DNA of 6,698 nt from an uncultured Ignavibacteria bacterium (GTDB lineage: Bacteria; Bacteroidota; Ignavibacteria; Kapaibacteriales; UBA2268). The notes under the pieces were generated by a model, which saw only the letters and a list, made by a program, of their open reading frames with translations, was not told the DNA's origin and did no database searches. Position 1 is the first letter of the stretch, and every line of letters begins with the position of its first letter. The position numbers and the translations under genes were made by a program. Shown here piece by piece: positions 1-5,650 of this stretch. The stretch covers positions 1 to 6,698 of the forward strand of contig CAIWET010000632.1 in assembly GCA_903911805.1 (NCBI GenBank). The letters are read 5' to 3'.

Positions 1-408
1 CGTGGAAATACATTATTAGCCAACAACTTAAACAACCCAATAATCATAGATAATGTAAGTTTAAAAGCAGATGAATTTTGTATAGAAAAGATACCAGGAG
101 CATTAATATTAGAGAAGATATGCACTTTTGATTTGCGAAAAGTAAAGTTAATCGAAGAATTTAATTTTGAAATATTGCCTAATCCCGCAAATGATTATAT
201 AGAAGTCACTTATACCTCAAATAATAATGAACAAAGTATCATAAAATATGATATTTATAATATTTACGGTGAGAATATCTTATGTTCTTCTTCACATTTT
301 AATAATAACTCTAATAATATTAAATCGAAGATCGATATAAGTACACTTCCATCAGGTGTTTATTTTATAAAAATTGGTGATAAATTTAAGAAGTTTATAA
401 AATTGTAG
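1..408 (+). CDS. C-terminal part of a secreted protein with a type IX secretion sorting domain (5' partial)
   Basis: The frame is open from the first base to the TAG at 406-408, giving 135 residues of a gene that begins upstream of the window. The TTG at 133 is not its start. The last ~80 residues match the type A T9SS sorting tail: an entry motif LPNPANDYIEV (about 175-207), then the YDIYNIYGE strand, then IDISTLPSGVYFIKI, and a basic end (KFKKFIKL). In this family the tail directs a protein that has crossed the inner membrane by Sec through the outer-membrane T9SS translocon, and it is usually removed while the protein is attached to the surface or released. The first ~45 residues are not recognisable, so the functional domain lies outside the window. 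The last base of the stop codon is already part of a hairpin (408-429). The sorting-tail call is strong; the protein's own function is unknown. Confidence 0.9.
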   Translation, partial: RGNTLLANNLNNPIIIDNVSLKADEFCIEKIPGALILEKICTFDLRKVKLIEEFNFEILPNPANDYIEVTYTSNNNEQSIIKYDIYNIYGENILCSSSHFNNNSNNIKSKIDISTLPSGVYFIKIGDKFKKFIKL

Positions 409-429
409 CTCATTCATCCCTGAATGAGC
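408..429. repeat. 9-bp hairpin with TCCC loop, family member A
   Basis: GCTCATTCA (408-416) and TGAATGAGC (421-429) pair perfectly around a TCCC loop; on the minus strand the loop reads GGGA, a GNRA tetraloop. The stem begins in the stop codon of the T9SS-tail gene. A second hairpin with the same loop and closing pairs but different arms lies at 588-605. No T-tract follows, so it is not a classical terminator. Confidence 0.75.
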
Positions 430-440
430 AAATTGCAAAT

Positions 441-471
441 GATGGGGTCCACCTTTGAGGTGGGCTCCATC
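441..471. repeat. 13-bp GC-rich hairpin
   Basis: The arms 441-453 and 459-471 pair along all 13 positions around the 5-nt loop TTTGA (454-458). On the plus strand two of the pairs are G-U wobbles (446/466 and 448/464). It is far more GC-rich than its surroundings and has no T-tract. It could serve as an RNA end or stability element, or be an interspersed palindromic repeat. Confidence 0.65.
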
Positions 472-482
472 TTAAAATTGGC

Positions 483-560
483 TTCGATACGATGCTTTCG
501 CATCACTCAGCCAACAGCTCGAACCGGTCATTGAGTAAATTCCGAAGGAATTGTATCGAA
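483..560. repeat. Nested palindromic element that folds as a cloverleaf
   Basis: The outer stem is TTCGATAC (483-490) with GTATCGAA (553-560). Directly inside are two side hairpins: GATGC/GCATC (491-495/500-504, loop TTTC) and AATTCC/GGAATT (538-543/547-552, loop GAA). Between them is a middle arm ACTCA/TGAGT (505-509/532-536) enclosing 22 nt. The stems abut, with one unpaired base at 537. On the minus strand the first side hairpin has a GAAA (GNRA) loop, and the middle loop holds GGTTCGAG. The design resembles a small non-autonomous palindromic repeat; no gene overlaps it. Confidence 0.7.
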
Positions 561-587
561 ATGACAATCTGACAAATTCTTAGTAGG

Positions 588-605
588 TCAAGCATCCCTG
601 CTTGA
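588..605. repeat. 7-bp hairpin with TCCC loop, family member B
   Basis: TCAAGCA (588-594) and TGCTTGA (599-605) pair around TCCC (GGGA on the minus strand). It shares the loop, the CA/TG closing pairs and the following GAGCA with the hairpin at 408-429. Two adjacent base pairs in the stem have changed on both sides, keeping the pairing. An alternative pairing GTCAA (587-591) with TTGAC (609-613) is also possible. Confidence 0.65.
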
Positions 606-620
606 GCATTGACTTAATGT

Positions 621-655
621 AAAAAAAAAGAGCGACCAAATAATTGAATCGCTCT
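621..655 (-). terminator. Rho-independent terminator of glnA
   Basis: Read on the minus strand, AGAGCGA (655-649) and TCGCTCT (635-629) form a 7-bp stem, followed by a run of T (A at 621-629 on the plus strand). It lies 26 bp past the glutamine synthetase stop codon. The plus strand has no comparable T-run after the stem, so it acts in one direction. Confidence 0.88.
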
Positions 656-680
656 ATTAAATATTCTAATAATGTTAGTT

Positions 681-2228
681 TTAATGTTTATGTATATCTC
701 TATGCATAATGCGTCTAGACTCCCAAATTTTTTCGTCATCTGGCATAGCAAGTAAACGTTGATTTAAATTTTTATCATTTTCTTGCTGTAATAATTTTGC
801 TACGTGATTGATAACAACTGCTGGGAAGATTTTATCTCTTTCATAAAGATTTCTATGTTGTAATAATCTTTCGGAAGACTCTACACAACTTGTTGCTAAT
901 TCAGCCAAATCATCTGATGATCCGCTTGCGTGAATATTCACTGTAACGTGATTTTTTTCTGCCAAATCTAAAGATTCTTTTTCATTTGATAATCCCCATT
1001 CAGATGCCATTGTCAATCCAGCGAGTAATAAATGGGCGATTCCGCTACCATCTGGACTACGCAATTCAACAGTTTGTCTGCCAGGTTCATTTGTCAATTT
1101 TGTTTTTTGCTGAGGATTTACTTTCATTGCAAGATTGCTAACATTGTTCCAACCAAGTGGAACTCTGATTAAAGCACTACGGTTCATTTCGCTCCAGCAA
1201 ACCTTTGTTGGTGCTTCTTGATGAGGAACTAATCTCAAATAGGAAGCAGAAACAGTATTGCCATAAGCAGTTAAGCTAGATGCGTATCTGCATAATCCAC
1301 CAATAACTTGTTTTGCTTCTTTGCTCAAATCACCTTTTTTGCCAAGCATTACATTCTTGCCATCTTTCATCAATGCGATGTGGAAGTGCATTCCAGTTCC
1401 AGCATTACCAACTTCTAATTTTGGACAGAATGTTGCCACAAATCCGTGTTTATAAGCTACGTTGCGGATAATCCATTTTGCTAAAACAATAATGTCACCT
1501 GTTTCTTCAACTGGAGTTGGAAGGAATTCGATTTCTACTTGTTCGGCTTTTCTACCATTAATTTCAGGAAAATCGCTATGAACATTTTCTAAAACTCCAA
1601 CTTCGTGATGGGCATATTTAATACTACCAGTAATTTTTGCAATATGATGAACCATTTCATTCAATACTTCACCACTTTTAACAAATGGAGCAGATGCGTG
1701 ATAACCTTTTTGTTTTGGAATAGGATATAAATTATTTTCTGGATTACTCAAAATGTAAAATTCGAGTTCACCCATTGCATACAATTCTAAGCCAGTTTTT
1801 TTGCGATGTAATTCTGCAGCTTTATGTAAAATGTTATCTGGAGTAAACGGAGCAAGTTCGCCATCAGCAGTTAAAAAGCGGCAAATAAAATCTATACTTG
1901 TATCATCAAAAGGGTTCAAAAAAGCAGATTTATAAACAGGCACAACATACAAATCGGATTTACCAGCATCGATAATCCCTTTGAATAATGATGAGCCATC
2001 AACTCTTTCGCCTTCGGTGAGAACCATCTCGGCTTGTTTACGATTAGTAACTGGAATTCTTAATTCTTTAATTTTACCATCGAGAGCAGTATAATGGAAT
2101 GTGATACGCTCAAGTCCTTTTTCTTCAATAACTTTAATTAAATCGTCCCTAGTCAAATCACCGGGTTCTTTGCCCGTTAAGATACAAATAGGATTAGTAA
2201 GTGCAAACTTTTTATCTTCTTTTACCAT
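681..2228 (-). CDS. glnA: Glutamine synthetase, type I-like, with an internal insertion and no adenylylation tyrosine
   Basis: This cytoplasmic enzyme makes glutamine from glutamate, ammonia and ATP. Family residues are in place across 515 aa: the DGSS loop (77-80), metal ligands E154 and E156 in GELEF, E209 in HHEV and E232 in QVEIEF, H281 in GTGMHFH, R332 and E338 in RLVPHQE, R350 in NRS, and E388/R390 in VELRSPD. In Salmonella numbering E212 and E220 are 8 residues apart; here E209 and E232 are 23 apart, so about 15 residues are inserted beside the active site. The usual KNLYDLP adenylylation loop reads KNHVTV, so the target tyrosine is missing. At 515 aa it is longer than the usual ~470, because of the insertion and a different C-terminus ending in HKH. 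AGAGG (complement of 2236-2240) lies 7 bases before the ATG. A terminator at 621-655 follows. It looks monocistronic in this window. Confidence 0.95.
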   Translation of the reverse strand: MVKEDKKFALTNPICILTGKEPGDLTRDDLIKVIEEKGLERITFHYTALDGKIKELRIPVTNRKQAEMVLTEGERVDGSSLFKGIIDAGKSDLYVVPVYKSAFLNPFDDTSIDFICRFLTADGELAPFTPDNILHKAAELHRKKTGLELYAMGELEFYILSNPENNLYPIPKQKGYHASAPFVKSGEVLNEMVHHIAKITGSIKYAHHEVGVLENVHSDFPEINGRKAEQVEIEFLPTPVEETGDIIVLAKWIIRNVAYKHGFVATFCPKLEVGNAGTGMHFHIALMKDGKNVMLGKKGDLSKEAKQVIGGLCRYASSLTAYGNTVSASYLRLVPHQEAPTKVCWSEMNRSALIRVPLGWNNVSNLAMKVNPQQKTKLTNEPGRQTVELRSPDGSGIAHLLLAGLTMASEWGLSNEKESLDLAEKNHVTVNIHASGSSDDLAELATSCVESSERLLQHRNLYERDKIFPAVVINHVAKLLQQENDKNLNQRLLAMPDDEKIWESRRIMHRDIHKH

Positions 2229-2565
2229 AAAAAAACCTCTATTTTACATAGTTTAAATACTTTTGTTAAAAAACAAACTGTAAATTATGAAAAATTTTAG
2301 GATTTAAAAACGATTTTTTTATTTAATGAATATTATACTCATTCAATGTAATATTGTACTACCAATCATAAGCAAAATATGTAGAATATCATTCATATTT
2401 CCAAAAGTAATTTCATTTAATTTCATTGGAATCAAGCAATAGAAATTAACAATATTATAAATATTTTAAGAAAAAACCGTAACAAGTAAATAAGTATAAT
2501 TAATTATTGCTTTAAATTTAGTAATTTTACAAGTTGGAAAATAGTGAAAATTAATTTTTTGTAAA
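2229..2565. other. Divergent AT-rich intergenic region between glnA and the NIF3-family gene
   Basis: These 337 bases hold the leaders of two diverging genes and no credible coding sequence. The glnA side has AGAGG (complement of 2236-2240) and a small perfect palindrome at 2262-2277. The NIF3 side has no Shine-Dalgarno sequence before the ATG. I could not find a convincing -33/-7 pair (TTTG / TAnnTTTG) at proper spacing for either gene, nor a sigma-54 site. The sequence is too AT-rich for weak matches to mean much. Confidence 0.6.
2262..2277. promoter_or_regulatory. Palindrome in the glnA leader, possible operator
   Basis: TTTGTT (2262-2267) and AACAAA (2272-2277) are perfect inverted arms around AAAA, 33 bp upstream of the glnA start. 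The position suits a repressor or activator site or an untranslated-leader element. The arms are short and the region is AT-rich, so chance is possible. Confidence 0.3.
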
Positions 2566-3417
2566 ATGAAGATAAAAAGAGTATTAGATAAAATAAATGA
2601 ATTCTTTCCTATGCAGACCGCTATGCAAGGAGACAGGATAGGTTTGCAGTTGCAATCTGGTCTTGAAGAAGTATCTAATATCCTTATAACAATGGAAGTT
2701 AACGGCAAAGTTGTTGATGAAGCAATTGCAAATAATTGCGAATTGATAATTTCTTTTCATCCTCTGATTTTTGCTCCCCTTACTTTTGTTGATGAATCTA
2801 ATAGAGTTGGAACTCTTGTTACAAAATTAATTCAGAATAAAATTGCATTGATCACTATTCACACAAATTTTGATTCGTATATAGAAGGCACAAGTAAAAT
2901 ATTATCTGATAAACTTGGTTTGATTTACGATTCTTTTTTGGTAGCCGACCCAAAAATTCCTAATTACGGGATGGGAATAATCGGTCATTTTGAAACTGCG
3001 GTTTCTGAAGAATTACTTTTAGAAAAAGTAAAAAATATTTGCAATTCTCCATTGAGATTTAATCGTGGAAGTAGCAAAGAAATTCAAAAAGTGGCAATTG
3101 TAGGTGGAAGTGGAACTTCATTTATGGCAGAAGCTTTAAAAAATGGGGTAGATGCTTTTATTACTGCAGATGTTACTTATCATCGTTTCCACGAAGTCGA
3201 TGGAAAAATGATGCTAATTGACCCAGGCCATTACGAAATGGAACAATTTGTTCCAGTTGGCTTATTAGAATTTTTCCAAAATAATTTTGATAAATCAGAA
3301 TATGGAAAAATTGTGCTTTCGCAAATCAGGACAAATCCTGTGAATTATTATCCCGATGGCGATAGCTATGAAAACGCACAAAATAAATATTTAATAAATA
3401 ATTACAAATGGATATAA
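2566..3417 (+). CDS. NIF3-family dinuclear metal-centre protein
   Basis: The 283 residues match the short NIF3/YbgI type, which lacks the extra middle domain of ~370-aa YqfO-like members. Motifs in order are GDRIGLQ (22-28), SFHPLIF (63-69), IHTNFD (98-103), VAIVGGSGTSF (176-186), ITADVTYH (199-206) and DPGHYEMEQ (219-227). Known relatives form hexameric toroids holding two metal ions with His/Asp/Glu ligands; here H65, D103, H222 and E226 fit. In E. coli YbgI two adjacent histidines bind metal, but the first is Phe64 here; as far as I recall eukaryotic NIF3 proteins have Tyr at this place. Databases often label the family 'GTP cyclohydrolase 1 type 2', but the real cellular reaction is unsettled. 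There is no Shine-Dalgarno sequence; the ATG is chosen because the family N-terminus begins right there. The stop lies 3 bp before the zinc-ribbon gene, so the two are probably cotranscribed. Confidence 0.92.
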   Translation: MKIKRVLDKINEFFPMQTAMQGDRIGLQLQSGLEEVSNILITMEVNGKVVDEAIANNCELIISFHPLIFAPLTFVDESNRVGTLVTKLIQNKIALITIHTNFDSYIEGTSKILSDKLGLIYDSFLVADPKIPNYGMGIIGHFETAVSEELLLEKVKNICNSPLRFNRGSSKEIQKVAIVGGSGTSFMAEALKNGVDAFITADVTYHRFHEVDGKMMLIDPGHYEMEQFVPVGLLEFFQNNFDKSEYGKIVLSQIRTNPVNYYPDGDSYENAQNKYLINNYKWI

Positions 3418-3420
3418 TCT

Positions 3421-4149
3421 ATGAATTCGCAAATTTATAATCTGGGATGCCTAGCAATAGTTGATGCAAAGCTTGACGAACTCGATGACGAGTATGGTGA
3501 GTTACCTTTAGAAATTAAAGATAAATCTGAAAAACTAGCTGTTTTAAAAAAGAATGCCGCTGAGACTCAGAGAATTTTGGTTGACTTGAGAAAATTCACT
3601 CACGAATCCAGAACTACAATTGTTCTTTTAAAAGAAAAAGAAGAAAATCTTGGAAAAAAACAATTTCAGGTTAAAAATAATAAAGAATTTGATGCTATTA
3701 CAAAAGAAATTGAACATATTAGAACTGAATATAACAAAATAGTTGAAGAGCTACGTTCAACAGGTTTGAAAGAAGAAAATCTTTCTTCAATTTTAGCTAC
3801 TCAAACTAAAGAATCTTTTGAAAGTGAAAATGAATTAAAAGCACTTCAGGAAGAATTAGAATTTATTCAGAATGATCAACAAGATGAACTTAAAAGATTA
3901 AGAAAAATAAAAAAAGAATACATTACTGCTATTAGTGATGCAAATAAAATAGATTACGACCGTATTAGAGGAATGTTTAAAGATTCTGTAGTAATGATTA
4001 AAAGAAACAGTTGTTCAGGCTGCTTTAGTTCATTGCCACCACAAAAAATCGTAGAAATCAGAAACAATCTTGATACAATTTATCATTGCGAAAATTGCGG
4101 AAGAATTGTTTATCCTGAAGATATGATTGATAGAGATAGCGTAATCTAA
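3421..4149 (+). CDS. Coiled-coil protein with C-terminal C4 zinc ribbon (zf-RING_7 / DUF164 / CT398-HP0958 type)
   Basis: The first ~180 of 242 residues are Lys/Glu-rich heptads expected to form a long antiparallel coiled coil, including the family-type stretch VKNNKEFDAITKEIEH (84-99). The C-terminus is a zinc ribbon with CSGC (C198, C201) and CENCGR (C223, C226), joined by the typical SLPPQ segment (204-208). Characterised relatives are Helicobacter HP0958 (FlgZ), which binds RpoN and flagellin mRNA, and Chlamydia CT398, which binds RpoN; most members have no known role. The ATG is 3 bp after the NIF3 stop with no clear ribosome-binding site, suggesting translational coupling. rnpB starts about 25 bp downstream. 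The NIF3 / zinc-ribbon pairing recurs in distant bacteria as I recall, so a joint function is plausible but unproven. Family assignment is firm; function is open. Confidence 0.9.
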   Translation: MNSQIYNLGCLAIVDAKLDELDDEYGELPLEIKDKSEKLAVLKKNAAETQRILVDLRKFTHESRTTIVLLKEKEENLGKKQFQVKNNKEFDAITKEIEHIRTEYNKIVEELRSTGLKEENLSSILATQTKESFESENELKALQEELEFIQNDQQDELKRLRKIKKEYITAISDANKIDYDRIRGMFKDSVVMIKRNSCSGCFSSLPPQKIVEIRNNLDTIYHCENCGRIVYPEDMIDRDSVI

Positions 4150-4173
4150 ATTCTGTTCTTTAAAATAATCAAA

Positions 4174-4610
4174 AAAAGACGGGGAAAGTGGGCAATCGCA
4201 AAGAAATTTGAGGAAAGTCCGAACTCTATAGAACACTACGCTTCGTAACGCGAAGGCAGTAACTTGGTGACCTTTACCAGAGAGCTGACGGAATAGTGCA
4301 ACAGAAAGGATACCGCCCGGAAGTGTTAAATCTTTCGGGTAAGGGTGAAATGGTGTGTGTAAGAGACCACCGCATAAGAGGCGACTTTTATGGCAATGTA
4401 AACCCCGTAAAGAGCAAAGCCAAATAAGGCCGCATTGATTTATTCAGCAGAGTTGTTCGTTCTGTTTTTCTTTTTTAGAAGAGTACGGCTGGGTGGGCTG
4501 CTTGAGGATAATGGTGACATTAATCCCAGATAAATGATTGCCTCGATTGCAATATAGAATATATATTTGCAATTATGACAGAATTCGGCTTATAGCTTTC
4601 TTCGTTTTTT
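4174..4610 (+). ncRNA. rnpB: RNase P RNA, bacterial type A-like
   Basis: This is the catalytic RNA that cuts the 5' leader from pre-tRNAs with the RnpA protein. Conserved blocks appear in order: GAGGAAAGTCCGAAC (4210-4224), GCAACAGAAAGGATACCGCC (about 4298), GGTAAGGGTGAAA (4338-4350) with GTAAGAGACCACCGC (4359-4373), GGCAATGTAAACCCC (about 4392), GGGCTGCTTGAGG, AGATAAATGATTGCC, and ACAGAATTCGGCTTAT (4578-4592). Visible helices are P1 (4180-4189 with 4595-4604, extendable to 16 bp from 4174/4610), P2 (4191-4197/4536-4542), a minimal P3 with a GAAA loop (4199-4210) and P12 (4316-4323/4332-4339). P4 is 4215-4223/4584-4591 and keeps the bulged U at 4218. A hairpin between P2 and P4 (4546-4573) corresponds to P19. 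Ends are inferred from P1, so they are good to about 5 nt. The T-run at 4605-4610 may mark termination. Confidence 0.96.
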
Positions 4611-4611
4611 C

Positions 4612-4641
4612 TTGTTAATTAATATTTTTTTCTTTATTTTG
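4612..4641 (+). promoter_or_regulatory. Candidate Bacteroidetes-type promoter for the HPt gene
   Basis: TTG at 4612-4614 and TATTTTG at 4635-4641 are 20 bp apart, close to the TTTG / TAnnTTTG arrangement of the Bacteroidetes primary sigma factor (one base shorter in the -7 element). It lies just after rnpB and 31 bp before the HPt start, so transcription would begin around 4647-4650. AT-richness makes chance matches likely. Confidence 0.4.
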
Positions 4642-4672
4642 CATTTTTATTTATTTAACTTGGAGTATAAAA

Positions 4673-4984
4673 ATGAAATTGCCTGAAGATCCTTTTATTT
4701 TGGAACTGCTTCCGGAATTTATTGATACTTGGATTAATGACATTAAAGATCAGTTAGATACAATTATCTCATCAAAAGATTCTGATGAGTTATATAGATT
4801 TGGGCATACTATTAAGGGATCCTGTTTGCAATTTGGAATTGAAGAAATTGCATTCTTAGGAATTGAAATGATGGGATATGTCAAAGCAAAGGATTTCGAT
4901 AATGCCCAAGTATTGGGTGATAAAATTCTTCAAAGTTTCATTGAGGCTAATGAATTTGTAGCTAGCAAATTAAAAAATAACTAA
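4673..4984 (+). CDS. Stand-alone histidine phosphotransfer (HPt) domain protein
   Basis: The 103 residues form a single HPt four-helix domain with nothing else attached. The signature GHTIKGSCLQFG (44-55) gives H45 as the phosphate-accepting histidine (codon 4805-4807), with the usual K48 and G49 next to it and a second conserved-type helix (AFLGIEMMGYVKAKD). Such proteins shuttle phosphate between a hybrid histidine kinase's receiver domain and a response regulator in the cytoplasm. No kinase or regulator gene lies in this window, so its partners must be elsewhere. GGAG (4662-4665) sits 7 bases before the ATG, a clear ribosome-binding site, and a candidate promoter lies at 4612-4641. The gene for an exported protein follows after 35 bp on the same strand and may share its transcript. 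HPt identity is solid; pathway unknown. Confidence 0.88.
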   Translation: MKLPEDPFILELLPEFIDTWINDIKDQLDTIISSKDSDELYRFGHTIKGSCLQFGIEEIAFLGIEMMGYVKAKDFDNAQVLGDKILQSFIEANEFVASKLKNN

Positions 4985-5019
4985 TCTCTTTTATATATTG
5001 CTTTATGGAGTAAAAATAA

Positions 5020-5514
5020 ATGAAATTTTACTTAAAATTTTTATGTTTTGGGCTACTTTTGATTTTTGGAACATCGTTGTTCGCTCAAAATAGAGTAGCA
5101 ATTCTACCTTTTAGAAATATGGATGGAAATATGCAATTTAATAAATATTGCTATTCCCTTCAAGAAGAATTGCTTAAAGCCTTTTCTGAAAAAGACAAAG
5201 ATGCTAAAAAAATTAGTATTGTACCACCTGATTCAATCGAAGCTGCTTTGGCTGGATTAAATCTCGATCCTAATAATCCACAATATCAGTCTGATATATG
5301 GAAAGTGTTGGAAAAACTCAATATCAATCAAGCAATTCTTGCTAATTTTAATATTCAGGCAGAGCGTTTTTTGATTAATGCTTTTGTTTACGATGTTAAA
5401 ACTAAATTACCAAATCTTGAATTTCAAGCTAAAGACATTTTTAAATCTGAAAAAAATGTTTCTGAATGCATTCCAGTAATCGTTAAAAGATTATATCCTT
5501 TTTTTAATAAATAA
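5020..5514 (+). CDS. Small exported protein with TolB/CsgG-like N-terminal segment
   Basis: The 164-aa product begins with a signal peptide: a basic start (MKFYLK), a hydrophobic core (about 7-18) and a SLFA|Q cleavage site after A22; C9 is not in a lipobox, so it should not be a lipoprotein. Mature residues start RVAILPFRNMDG (25-36), a strand-and-turn pattern shared with periplasmic CsgG, FlgO and TolB N-terminal-like alpha/beta domains. The rest alternates helices and strands (YCYSLQEELLKAF, IVPPDSIEAAL, then WKVLEKLNINQAILANFNI) and ends in a short aromatic tail. I do not recognise a named family, and the protein may be periplasmic or outer-membrane associated. GGAG (5007-5010) lies 9 bases before the ATG. 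It follows the HPt gene by 35 bp, probably in one transcript, though no functional link is evident. A hairpin at 5533-5560 lies just past the stop. Confidence 0.82.
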   Translation: MKFYLKFLCFGLLLIFGTSLFAQNRVAILPFRNMDGNMQFNKYCYSLQEELLKAFSEKDKDAKKISIVPPDSIEAALAGLNLDPNNPQYQSDIWKVLEKLNINQAILANFNIQAERFLINAFVYDVKTKLPNLEFQAKDIFKSEKNVSECIPVIVKRLYPFFNK

Positions 5515-5532
5515 AAAAATCTAATATTCTTA

Positions 5533-5560
5533 AAGTCCCTCCCTTAAATAGGAGGGACTT
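5533..5560. repeat. Perfect 10-bp hairpin between convergent genes
   Basis: AAGTCCCTCC (5533-5542) and GGAGGGACTT (5551-5560) flank the loop CTTAAATA. It lies between the stops of the exported-protein gene and the CHAT gene, so it could stop transcription from both sides. Neither strand has an adjacent T-run (plus reads AGGGTGGG; minus reads TAAGAATATTAG before a run of T). The form resembles GC-rich interspersed palindromes seen in Bacteroidetes-related genomes. Confidence 0.6.
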
Positions 5561-5650
5561 AGGGTGGGTTATGTCAAAATAACGTTTTCTAAATTAATAA
5601 CTTGCATTTTTGCCAGAATGATATCTCAAAAATATTAATGAGAGGGTTCT

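Noticed and set aside
133..408. A separate small gene starting at TTG 133
   Set aside because: The frame is open all the way to base 1 and the product is a sorting tail, which is always the end of a larger secreted protein.
483..560. tRNA gene
   Set aside because: The fold is a cloverleaf and GGTTCGAG occurs on the minus strand, but arm sizes, anticodon loop and acceptor end do not fit a tRNA.
2241..2345. Bacteroidetes-type or sigma-54 promoter for glnA
   Set aside because: TTTG and TA-rich pieces occur, but never with correct spacing; no TGGC-N-GC pattern was found.
2466..2708. 80-aa minus-strand open frame
   Set aside because: It overlaps the start of the NIF3-family gene and the AT-rich leader, has no ribosome-binding site and no recognisable protein pattern.
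4150..4178. Dedicated rnpB promoter
   Set aside because: TTG (4127-4129) and TAAATTCTG (4147-4155) are only 17 bp apart and the second does not match the -7 element; read-through from the zinc-ribbon gene is equally possible.
4030..4236. 68-aa minus-strand open frame
   Set aside because: It lies opposite the zinc-ribbon coding end and the 5' part of rnpB, both well supported, so it is a shadow frame.
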